DNA of 10,700 nucleotides from Oscillospiraceae bacterium (GTDB taxonomy: Bacteria > Bacillota > Clostridia > Oscillospirales > Ruminococcaceae), in assembly GCA_031281115.1 (NCBI GenBank), contig JAITFV010000270.1, positions 1 through 10,700 on the forward strand. Direction: 5' to 3'. A model generated the notes under the pieces. The model did no database searches and had not been told where the DNA came from. It saw nothing but the letters and a program-made list of their open reading frames with translations. The translations under genes and the position numbers were made by a program. Position 1 is the first letter of the stretch. Every line of letters starts with the position of its first letter. This document shows positions 1-6,017 of the stretch, piece after piece.

Positions 1-196
1 CTGCAAAAAGCAACGACGATACAAGCGTCAGGGCGTAATAAACAATGCGGATTTTCTGCGACCTTATCAGATGTGCAACAAGGTGCGCGGTTGTTCCTAT
101 CGCCATGCCGAACCCGATAAACGAACCGAACACAGTCGGGATTCCGGCGACGAAAACAATCCCGGAAACCTTATATGCCTTGATATATTTTTTCAT
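1..196 (-). CDS. Small hydrophobic membrane protein, 5' end only (3' end beyond window)
   Basis: Sixty-five codons are visible, starting MKKYIKAYKVSGIVF and running off the left edge with no stop. A hydrophobic, glycine-rich segment spans about residues 11-34 (VSGIVFVAGIPTVFGSFIGF). It is followed by a basic linker (HLIRSQKIR) and the start of a second hydrophobic segment from about residue 53, so an integral membrane protein with at least two spans is likely. The ATG lies 8 nt after the pheS stop. Its ribosome site, AGGTG, overlaps the pheS TAG stop with 5-nt spacing to the ATG, which suggests translational coupling to pheS. I do not recognise the family. The position is notable because pheT is usually the next gene after pheS, and this is clearly not pheT. 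Confidence 0.7.
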   Translation of the reverse strand, partial: MKKYIKAYKVSGIVFVAGIPTVFGSFIGFGMAIGTTAHLVAHLIRSQKIRIVYYALTLVSSLLFA

Positions 197-204
197 ATCA
201 GCAC

Positions 205-1251
205 CTAAAATTGCTTCAAAAATCTTATATCGTTTTCGTACAAATGTCGCAAATCGTCAATTTCGTACCGCATCATGGTAATACGCTCAAGCCCCATGCC
301 AAACGCGAAACCCGAGTATACATCAGGGTCAATCCCGCAGTTCCGCAGCACTTGCGGGTGAACAACGCCCGCGCCGAGCATTTCAACCCAGCCTTCGTTT
401 TTACAGAAGCCGCAATATCCGCTGTCCGGCGTCTGCCCGTTACATTTAAAGCAGGACAAATCAACTTCCGCGCTTGGTTCGGTATACGGGAAATTATGCG
501 GGCGGAAGCGCAGTTTTACGGAATCTCCGTAAAGCCGCTTCATGAAAGTTTCCAAAGTCCCTTTTAAATCCGCGAAGGTTATATTTTTATCAACAACAAG
601 AGCCTCGCACTGGTTGAAAACCGGCGAATGCGTAGCGTCAAACTCGTCACGGCGGAAAACCCGCCCCGGGCTGATAATCGCAATCGGCGGCTTGTTTTCA
701 AGCATTGTACGAATTTGCACAGAACTCGTCTGTGTGCGGAGAACAACATCGTCACTGATGTAAAACGTGTCGCTCTCGTCGCGAGCGGGGTGTCCCTCAA
801 AAGTATTGAGCATATCGAAAACATAGCGAGTTTCCTCAATTTCGGGTCCTGCAACGACCGTGTAACCCATTGAGCGGAAGATTTCTTTCAAATCATTAAG
901 CACAATGCTCATCGGATGCGGCCTACCTGAGCGCATACGCTTTCCCGGCAGGGTTACATCAATTGCTTCGCTTTTAATCCGCGCTTCATAATGCAGAGAT
1001 TTCAGCTTCGCTGTCTGTTCGGAAATTGCCCTCTCAACAGCCTCACGCACTTCATTCGCTTTCGCACCGATTACAGGGCGTTCATCTGCCGACAGCTTAC
1101 CCATCGTCTTTAATACAGCTGTAAGCTCGCCTTTTTTGCCGAGGATTTTAACACGCACATCGTTAATCGCGTCCAAATCCACGCTTTCTTTAATCGCAGA
1201 AAGCGTCTTTTCGCTGATTTGTTCTATTTTTTCGAGTGTTTCTTTAATCAT
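205..1251 (-). CDS. pheS: Phenylalanine--tRNA ligase alpha subunit
   Basis: PheS is the catalytic subunit of the (alpha-beta)2 class II synthetase that charges tRNA-Phe in the cytoplasm. The 348-residue product matches the usual length. Residues 1-90 are the N-terminal coiled-coil arm. The class II core follows: GRPHP (109-113), the DTFYI region (161-165), LRTQTSS (171-177), motif 2 around RVFRRDEFDATHSPVFNQ (198-214), the phenylalanine-site loop FPYTEPSAEVDL (254-265) and motif 3 GFAFGMGLERI (314-324), ending in the typical NDIRFLKQF. Cysteine pairs C267/C270 and C280/C283 form the four-Cys insert common in Firmicute PheS. The frame stays open upstream to 1326, but those 25 codons come from a heptamer repeat (NGQW/NGQC-type peptide). 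The ATG at 1251, with AAGGG 5 nt upstream, is the proper start. No T-box fits in the 85 nt separating it from the tRNA gene. Confidence 0.96.
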   Translation of the reverse strand: MIKETLEKIEQISEKTLSAIKESVDLDAINDVRVKILGKKGELTAVLKTMGKLSADERPVIGAKANEVREAVERAISEQTAKLKSLHYEARIKSEAIDVTLPGKRMRSGRPHPMSIVLNDLKEIFRSMGYTVVAGPEIEETRYVFDMLNTFEGHPARDESDTFYISDDVVLRTQTSSVQIRTMLENKPPIAIISPGRVFRRDEFDATHSPVFNQCEALVVDKNITFADLKGTLETFMKRLYGDSVKLRFRPHNFPYTEPSAEVDLSCFKCNGQTPDSGYCGFCKNEGWVEMLGAGVVHPQVLRNCGIDPDVYSGFAFGMGLERITMMRYEIDDLRHLYENDIRFLKQF

Positions 1252-1271
1252 AATAACCCTTTTCGTCAACA

Positions 1272-1333
1272 ATGCAATTGTACATTGCCCATTATTAATT
1301 GTCCATTGTCCATTGTCCATTGTCAATTGTCCA
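1272..1333. repeat. Heptamer tandem repeat (GTCCATT on + strand) between tRNA-Arg and pheS
   Basis: Three exact copies of GTCCATT lie at 1301-1321, followed by GTCAATT (1322-1328) and a partial GTCCA. Decayed copies (AATTGTACATT, GCCCATT) extend to about 1272. Because the 7-bp period is not a multiple of three, the array stays open in several frames and creates a false N-terminal extension on pheS. Read on the minus strand, the units resemble repeated TTGACA/TGGACA boxes, but I see no -10 box at proper spacing. Confidence 0.8.
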
Positions 1334-1336
1334 CGC

Positions 1337-1408
1337 CACCCTCACCAGGAATCGAACCTGGAACTAATTCTTAGGAGGAACTCGTTATATCCATTTAACT
1401 ATGAGGGC
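1337..1408 (-). tRNA. tRNA-Arg (anticodon CCU)
   Basis: A complete 72-nt cloverleaf reads on the minus strand. The acceptor stem is GCCCTCA/TGAGGGT with a G-U pair at position 1-72. The D stem is GTTA/TAAC with a GG-containing loop. The anticodon stem is AGTTC/GAATT, with loop CTCCTAA giving anticodon CCT (decodes AGG, Arg). The variable loop has 4 nt. The T arm is CCAGG-TTCGATT-CCTGG and the discriminator base is G. The 3' CCA is not encoded (the next bases are GCG), so it must be added by CCA-transferase. Its promoter lies at 1431-1459. No terminator is seen between it and pheS, so both may share a transcript. Confidence 0.95.
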
Positions 1409-1430
1409 AAAAACTCTCATTAACCATAAT

Positions 1431-1459
1431 AGTATACCAAAAATTTGAAAGAATGTCAA
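1431..1459 (-). promoter_or_regulatory. Sigma-A-type promoter for tRNA-Arg (and possibly pheS)
   Basis: On the minus strand, TTGACA (1459-1454) is followed by a 17-bp spacer and TATACT (1436-1431). The predicted transcript start near 1424 is about 16 nt upstream of the tRNA 5' end. The downstream pheS has no equally good promoter of its own. Confidence 0.85.
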
Positions 1460-1480
1460 CTGCATAGGAAAAACTTGCAA

Positions 1481-1520
1481 CCCCCGCCATTTTTCAGTAA
1501 TTTCCGAAAAACGGCGGGGG
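1481..1520 (-). terminator. Strong hairpin terminator after the coiled-coil gene
   Basis: The arms are CCCCCGCC plus GAAAAA-type bases on both sides of a 10-nt loop, so the stem is GC-rich at the base and A/T-rich at the tip. It begins 7 nt past the TAA of the gene ending at 1527. On the minus strand it is followed by TTGCAAGTTTTTCC, a short, slightly offset T-run. It separates that gene from the tRNA-Arg promoter. Confidence 0.8.
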
Positions 1521-1526
1521 ATTGGT

Positions 1527-1967
1527 TTATATTCTGCTTTTTTCTTCCATGAGTGCTACGAGACGTATGACTGATTCTCCAAATTTTAGCTTTTCCACAG
1601 TTTCCTGCAGTTTTTCGACTTTAGGCAAAAGCTCTTTGTTGGCGACTGTGTGCTGTTCTTTTATAGCCCTAATCATGGGAGCCATCTCGTTTTCAAAACA
1701 AATCAGGTTGTTGTGAGTGTCATCTGCTTTTTTATCTAAGGTGTCCACTTTTCCCTCTAAGATGTTTACTTTACCCTTTAACTCCGAAACATCGGTTTTT
1801 AAACCCGAAACGTCAGTTTTTAAACCCGAAACGTCGGTTTTTAAATCCGAAACATCGGTTTTTAAACCCGAAATGTCGGTTTCAATTCTCTCAAGCTGAT
1901 TCTCAACATTACCAAATCGCCCGTTTAACGCTTCAATAGCTGATAATATTTTTTCTTCGCCGTTCAT
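1527..1967 (-). CDS. Small coiled-coil protein with heptad repeats
   Basis: A 146-residue protein of unknown function. Residues 30-78 are near-perfect seven-residue repeats, TD(V/I)S(G/D/E)LK five times, then GKVNILE and GKVDTLD. This is a classic a/d-heptad coiled coil expected to form long helical bundles. A second helical, charged segment covers about residues 92-146. There is no signal peptide, membrane span or catalytic motif. The start chosen is ATG (MNGEEKI) with AAAGGA 12 nt upstream. The frame is also open to a TTG at 1994 (adding MVKKGLNEN), but no ribosome site precedes that. The unusual 12-nt spacing recurs in trpS, whose leader is nearly identical. It is probably monocistronic: a promoter lies upstream at 2287-2315 and a terminator follows directly. 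The name apolipoprotein- or tropomyosin-like would reflect only coiled-coil similarity. Confidence 0.8.
   Translation of the reverse strand: MNGEEKILSAIEALNGRFGNVENQLERIETDISGLKTDVSDLKTDVSGLKTDVSGLKTDVSELKGKVNILEGKVDTLDKKADDTHNNLICFENEMAPMIRAIKEQHTVANKELLPKVEKLQETVEKLKFGESVIRLVALMEEKSRI
1784..1888. repeat. Five 21-bp tandem repeats inside the coiled-coil gene
   Basis: Units start at 1784, 1805, 1826, 1847 and 1868 on the plus strand with consensus CCGAAACRTCGGTTTTTAAA. The first four differ at only a few positions; the fifth is diverged at its end. Each unit encodes one seven-residue heptad on the minus strand. Each also contains a short inverted repeat (AACCGA...TCGGTTT type), so the array is prone to slippage. 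Confidence 0.9.
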
Positions 1968-2089
1968 ATTTTCATTAAGTCCTTTCTTCACCAACGAAGA
2001 ATGAAAACAACGTTTTCCCCGTTTCAGTCGTATTTTGTTTCAAACTTTCCCGACCCCTTTTTCTTATCGTCAAATGCAGTATGTAATCC

Positions 2090-2255
2090 TTTAAGGGATT
2101 GCCAAGATATAAAGTTGACAAGTCTGACGCAGGGGTTTTGTTGTCAGACAAGGCAAAATTTTTCGTAATGCTTTATGCCTTGCGGAAAATTTTAACGCAG
2201 TATGGCAACAAAAATAAAAGTCAGATGTCAAGTTTATTTCTTGGCAATTCCTAAA
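2090..2255. repeat. 166-bp near-palindromic element (MITE-like or structured intergenic repeat)
   Basis: The left arm TTTAAGGGATTGCC...GATATAAAGTTGACA (2090-2120) matches the reverse complement of the right arm (2226-2255, TTTAGGAATTGCC...AAATAAACTTGACA) with few mismatches. Pairing continues inward through GTCTGAC/GTCAGA, TTTTGTTG/CAACAAAA and AAAATTTTTCG/CGGAAAATTTT, to a centre near 2173. An alternative inner stem, CAAGGCA (2149-2155)/TGCCTTG (2176-2182), competes with the main fold. No ORF is present. No clear target-site duplication is visible at the ends, so mobility is inferred from form only. Confidence 0.65.
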
Positions 2256-2281
2256 TTAAAACTGCGGGACAGTTTCAATTT
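2253..2281 (-). terminator. Hairpin after the 970-aa gene; terminator or 5' stabilising hairpin
   Basis: The arms AAATTAAAACTG (2253-2264) and CAGTTTCAATTT (2270-2281) enclose a 5-nt loop. On the minus-strand RNA the single mismatch becomes a G-U pair, giving a full 12-bp stem. It lies 42 nt past the stop at 2323, with U-rich sequence in and after the 3' arm but no clean U-tract. It also falls exactly at the expected 5' end of the transcript from the promoter at 2287-2315, so it may instead cap that mRNA. Confidence 0.5.
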
Positions 2282-2286
2282 AAATA

Positions 2287-2315
2287 AGTATAACACATTT
2301 TCTAAAAATTGTCAA
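2287..2315 (-). promoter_or_regulatory. Sigma-A-type promoter reading toward the coiled-coil gene
   Basis: TTGACA (2315-2310), a 17-bp spacer and TATACT (2292-2287) read on the minus strand. The -35 box lies only 7 nt past the stop of the 970-aa gene. The predicted start near 2280 gives a leader of about 310 nt that includes the hairpin at 2253-2281 and the whole palindromic element before the ATG at 1967. Confidence 0.8.
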
Positions 2316-2322
2316 GCGCCCG

Positions 2323-5235
2323 TCAATACCTCTTAACTCCCTGCATAAGCATCATCGCCGCGAAGAAAAACGCATTATAAACCACTATCCCCGTTGATGA
2401 GAACATAGCGCTTCCACCGAAAATTGTAAATATAGCGCAGAAAATCACCGCAAGGAAAATACCTGTGAATAATGCTGATGACGACAGCAGTATGCTGTGC
2501 ATGACTTTTTTTGCGGCGGTCAGCGCGCTCGTGAACGACGAAAAGGTTCCCGCGCAGGAAACATCTCCGCTGCCACGGCTGGCGTACTTTGTGCAGTCGT
2601 CGAACTTCGCGTGTAGGTCGAAAGGAATCACCCTCAGACTTTCGGGATTAAGTTCAAATGCTTCAGCGAGCGTATTTGAGGTAACAATGGAATCCCGGGT
2701 ACGTACGATTATCGCAACACCCTGCTTCTGTAAAGCTTGAAGAGAGCGCTTAATTTTTTCGTTGGGTACTATTTTGAGGAAGAACATCGCAATTGTTTCC
2801 CCGCCGGCGGCAAGATAAACCACATCGCCGAACTTTTTTGTGTACTGCTGTTCTTTTTTGTAATCCGGAACTTTTATGCCGTGGTGCTTCATCTGGTCAC
2901 GATTGCCGAGCATGACGCGCTTGTTCCCCATCCAGCCGGAAATCCCCATATTGACTTCATAAATACAATTATCAATAGCATAAAGCATATCGCTTTTTCC
3001 TGCTACCACATCGTAAAACATCGGCGTCAGAATAGAACCGCTCTTAATGGCTAAGCTCGCGGCTGTAATCAGCGCGCCGTCAATCGCATACGGCTCCAGA
3101 GAATTCGGCGGCTGACAGCGTTTGATGTTTCTGAAATCCACGCTCCCCGCCGGGAACAGGCTTTGCGCGTCTACGAGAACAGAGTTTACTTTTGAAAACT
3201 TCTCGGCAGAATTATAACCGAGCACGACAGCTTCATTCTTTGCGAGGGATTTTGAAGCGCGCAGCAGCGGATTATTCACCAAAAACATAACCGAGAACGG
3301 CGCAAGTGCGCACAGCGTTGCATTCGCTGCGGTCAGCGCCCAGTAGATATTATTTGAAAGCTGCTCATTTTCATACGGTATGAAAAACGCACCAAGCCCG
3401 ATTGCCACTGCCGCCGCGAACGCCGCCGGAGTAATCACGCGGCTGAGCTGGTCAGCTTTATCATTGCAATAACTGTTTTTAAGGAAGTCGGTGAGAAATT
3501 CGGTTTTCCGCGCCGCGCAAAGCACGGGCAAGTCGTACATAACACCTTTCGTAAAGGCGCGCGCCGCCTGCTCGTCTTCTATTATTTCCGCGTAATACTT
3601 AGGGTTGTCGCCGCTCACGAAGCCGAAGTTGCGTTTCGCCCTTGCCATCATCATGAGCTTCCCCACCGTGTTAAAAAGCAAACCCGCAAGCCCGACAGCC
3701 ACGAATATATTTGAGTTTCCGTGCTGAAACTCACCCGTTCCCGAAAGCATCGGCACTACAGAAAGTGTTGAGATGACCGCAGGCAAAGAGCAGAGGCTGT
3801 CGCAGTCACCCTTTCCTGTAAACAGGTTGGCGATTCCTCTGCGTACCACGCTCCCGCAGGCGATGATTCCGAGAATCCCGAGAATCAAATGGAAATACAG
3901 CAGCCCCTGAACATCAAAGGCTTTATCTAAAAACGGCATATCAATACCGAACACATTTGCCTTCATAATGCCGAGGTCGTTGCCGAACGTGACAACACAC
4001 GCAAGCACGGTAATGACAAAAAGTATAAAGAACCGCACACGAAGCCCTTTATGCGTTTCGCATAAGTCGCTCCAAATCTGCCCCGCTGTATCATAGTCGT
4101 GATATTCTATGTCTTCCTCGTCGTAATAATCGGGGCTCTTTTCATCTTCAATATCTTCAAGCACGAAGTCGCGGATTTTACGTTTGCGCTTTCCCTTGAG
4201 TTCGTTCATTTTCTGTTCAATGAGCAGCGGCTGATTCCCCGTTGAAGCAAACGAAGTATCGGTCAGCACCTGCTTCTTGTAGTCTATATTAAGTCCGTGC
4301 GTAACTTGCAGCAGGTCAGCATTATTCGGCGCATACGCTTCCTCCGGAAGCGTCCGGTACGCCTTAACATCGCTCTCGCGCTTTTCTTTCAATGCCTTGT
4401 TCAGCGATTCAATCAGCGCGGTGTTGCTGCGCTTTTCTTTCTCGCTTAAATGGCCGGCTGTGTTTTCTTCTTTTTCAGCCGCAACGCTGTTTCCCGCGTT
4501 CGCCGACGGTATGTATGTTTTGACTACTTCCGCTGTTTCCTCGGGCTTGAAAGCGTTTTTCATCGCAAGCTCTTTGAAGTCGCCGTCAGCGATTCCCTTT
4601 GTATCGCCCGAAAGCAGCGAAATGAACTTACGGTTCTCGCCTTCTTCCTCATCATCAGCGAAATTTTCGCTGTCTGCCGCGATTTTCAACATATCATAGG
4701 GATTCAGCGCGTCTATTTGCTCCAGCGGTTGTTCAAGCGCCATATCAGCTTCAAGCAAAGCTTCGCCGCGCTTTCTCAGAGCTTCGTCCATAGGTGCGGG
4801 TTTGAGCTTTTCAAGTACCTGTGTAATTTCAAGCTTAGGAAACTCAAACTCGGAATCCGACTCGCCGCCTATCGAAATAGCCGCGCCTTTATTCAAAGGC
4901 GGCTCGGGAGCGGATTCACCGAAAACAGGCTTCGGCGTATCATCGGCAGCCATTTTCGGCGGAACTACAGCTTTATTGAAAACTATATCGCCTTTTTTTA
5001 TTTTTTCGGGTTTTTCTTTTTTTTCTTTCTTTGTTTTTCTTGATTCCGGTTCAAACTGCCCGCCTGAACCGCTTCCCTTGGAAGGTTTTCTTTTTACGGG
5101 CATAAGGAGACTGTCGGCGCCGATAATTTCCGTAACACCGAAATCGCTGCCCGAACTCCTGCCCGTGCCGCTTCCGCGCTTTTTATCCACTTCCGCAAGA
5201 ATATCGTCTATTGAAAAATCGTTATCTTTATCCAT
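2323..5235 (-). CDS. Degenerate P-type ATPase-like membrane protein with long charged N-terminal region
   Basis: A 970-residue protein. Residues 1-395 are hydrophilic and probably disordered and cytoplasmic. They include an opening FSIDDILAEVDKKR, a Lys-rich stretch (67-81) and an acidic stretch (359-382). About eight hydrophobic segments follow: 400-418, 445-463, 481-498, 510-530, 601-619, 630-653, 914-939 and 947-966. The 4+2+2 spacing with a large loop between spans 6 and 7 is that of P1B (heavy-metal) P-type ATPases. Local matches support this. EKFSKVNSVLVDAQSL (678-693) sits where the phosphorylation loop (V-D-K-T-G-T) belongs. NKRVMLGNRDQMKHHGI (771-787) resembles the nucleotide-domain GxxVLVGN..LM..HGI stretch. 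IVRTRDS (843-849) sits at the TGD position. Key residues are lost: DKTGT is DAQSL, CPC is APF (645-647), TGE and GDGxND are absent, and the actuator loop is short. Transport activity is therefore unlikely; a scaffold, sensor or regulatory role is inference. AAGGTGA in the end of rlmB lies 8 nt before the ATG, indicating coupling to rlmB. Confidence 0.8.
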   Translation of the reverse strand: MDKDNDFSIDDILAEVDKKRGSGTGRSSGSDFGVTEIIGADSLLMPVKRKPSKGSGSGGQFEPESRKTKKEKKEKPEKIKKGDIVFNKAVVPPKMAADDTPKPVFGESAPEPPLNKGAAISIGGESDSEFEFPKLEITQVLEKLKPAPMDEALRKRGEALLEADMALEQPLEQIDALNPYDMLKIAADSENFADDEEEGENRKFISLLSGDTKGIADGDFKELAMKNAFKPEETAEVVKTYIPSANAGNSVAAEKEENTAGHLSEKEKRSNTALIESLNKALKEKRESDVKAYRTLPEEAYAPNNADLLQVTHGLNIDYKKQVLTDTSFASTGNQPLLIEQKMNELKGKRKRKIRDFVLEDIEDEKSPDYYDEEDIEYHDYDTAGQIWSDLCETHKGLRVRFFILFVITVLACVVTFGNDLGIMKANVFGIDMPFLDKAFDVQGLLYFHLILGILGIIACGSVVRRGIANLFTGKGDCDSLCSLPAVISTLSVVPMLSGTGEFQHGNSNIFVAVGLAGLLFNTVGKLMMMARAKRNFGFVSGDNPKYYAEIIEDEQAARAFTKGVMYDLPVLCAARKTEFLTDFLKNSYCNDKADQLSRVITPAAFAAAVAIGLGAFFIPYENEQLSNNIYWALTAANATLCALAPFSVMFLVNNPLLRASKSLAKNEAVVLGYNSAEKFSKVNSVLVDAQSLFPAGSVDFRNIKRCQPPNSLEPYAIDGALITAASLAIKSGSILTPMFYDVVAGKSDMLYAIDNCIYEVNMGISGWMGNKRVMLGNRDQMKHHGIKVPDYKKEQQYTKKFGDVVYLAAGGETIAMFFLKIVPNEKIKRSLQALQKQGVAIIVRTRDSIVTSNTLAEAFELNPESLRVIPFDLHAKFDDCTKYASRGSGDVSCAGTFSSFTSALTAAKKVMHSILLSSSALFTGIFLAVIFCAIFTIFGGSAMFSSTGIVVYNAFFFAAMMLMQGVKRY

Positions 5236-5243
5236 TTACTCTT

Positions 5244-5978
5244 TCACCTTCTTTGTCTGACGGCTTCGTACATCAAAATCCCTCCGCAAACAGAAGCGTT
5301 CAGGGAATTTATTTTTCCGTACATATCTACAGCGACAATAATATCGCATTGTTCTCTTACAAGTCTGCGCAGCCCTGCACCCTCCGAACCTATAACTAAA
5401 GCAATCCCGCCCGTAAAATCCTGTTTGTAAAAAGGTTCTCCGTCGGCTTCCGCGCCGTAAACCCAGATATTCTGCTTTTTCAAGCGGCTGATTACGTCAG
5501 TTAAATTCGCTTCTCTGCATATTTTAAGGTGACTCGCCGCGCCTGACGAAGTCGCATATACAGTGGAGTTCACCCCCGCGCTCCGCCGCTTCGGAATAAT
5601 CAAGCCGTCTGCGCCCGCCGCCTCTGCCGTGCGGATAAGCGCACCGAGATTATGCGGGTCGGTGATTTCATCTGCTATTATGATGAACGGCGCGGCTTTC
5701 TTCGCTGCCGAAACAGCGAGAATTTCCTCTAAATCCGCATACTCTGCTTTCGGGATTATAAGCGCGATTCCACCATGACGGGCATTTTCACCGCCTGTCA
5801 ACATGTTCAGCTTTACAGCGTCCGAATCCTTGACTACGCCGCCCTTTTGCTTCATGAGAATTATATGTTCGCCGAAGCCCTGTAAACCTTTTTGAATGTA
5901 CAGCGTGTCAATCGGTTTATCTGTCCTCAGATATTCCAAAACGGCATTCTTACCGTAAATTATATTTTCATTTTCCAT
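5244..5978 (-). CDS. rlmB: 23S rRNA (guanosine-2'-O-)-methyltransferase RlmB-type (SpoU/TrmH family)
   Basis: RlmB is a SAM-dependent SPOUT methyltransferase that modifies the ribose of a conserved guanosine in the 23S peptidyl-transferase region. The 244-residue product has the N-terminal RNA-binding subdomain (IIYGKNAVLEYL, 6-17) and the trefoil-knot domain. Motif 1 is DPHNLGALIRTAEAAG (107-122), containing the catalytic-type Arg R116. Motif 2 is ALVIGSEGAGL (193-203). Motif 3 is NSLNASVCGGILMYEAVRQR (224-243). The frame stays open to 6038, but that extension runs through the promoter. The family-typical start is the ATG at 5978, only 9 nt after the -10 box and with no Shine-Dalgarno, so the mRNA is probably nearly leaderless. 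The TGA stop overlaps the ribosome site of the downstream membrane-protein gene. Other SpoU members such as TrmH cannot be fully excluded; length and N-terminal domain favour RlmB. Confidence 0.92.
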   Translation of the reverse strand: MENENIIYGKNAVLEYLRTDKPIDTLYIQKGLQGFGEHIILMKQKGGVVKDSDAVKLNMLTGGENARHGGIALIIPKAEYADLEEILAVSAAKKAAPFIIIADEITDPHNLGALIRTAEAAGADGLIIPKRRSAGVNSTVYATSSGAASHLKICREANLTDVISRLKKQNIWVYGAEADGEPFYKQDFTGGIALVIGSEGAGLRRLVREQCDIIVAVDMYGKINSLNASVCGGILMYEAVRQRR

Positions 5979-5987
5979 ACAGCATAT

Positions 5988-6016
5988 AGTATAGCAAATA
6001 TTTACAGAAATGTCAA
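5988..6016 (-). promoter_or_regulatory. Sigma-A-type promoter for rlmB and the P-type-ATPase-like gene
   Basis: TTGACA (6016-6011), a 17-bp spacer and TATACT (5993-5988) read on the minus strand. The expected transcript start (5982-5980) is 2-4 nt before the rlmB ATG. The -35 box directly abuts the terminator hairpin of the upstream unit. Confidence 0.88.
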
Positions 6017-6017
6017 A

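Noticed and set aside
1252..1326. N-terminal extension of PheS to a 373-residue form
   Set aside because: The extra codons derive from the heptamer array, lack a ribosome site, and PheS normally starts at the MIKETLEKIEQ-like arm.
1252..1336. T-box leader for pheS
   Set aside because: The gap is only 85 nt, mostly heptamer repeat, with no AGGGTGG-type core or terminator.
1784..1888. Possible CRISPR array
   Set aside because: The units are directly adjacent with no spacers and encode in-frame heptads.
2111..2231. TTGACA boxes inside the palindromic element as promoters
   Set aside because: Both arms contain TTGACA, but no -10-like hexamer lies 16-18 bp downstream on either strand.
4450..5260. 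Two long plus-strand open frames (197 and 152 codons) opposite the membrane-protein gene
   Set aside because: They mirror the low-complexity Lys/Glu/Pro region of the minus-strand gene, have no ribosome site and show poly-Phe/Ser composition typical of antisense frames.
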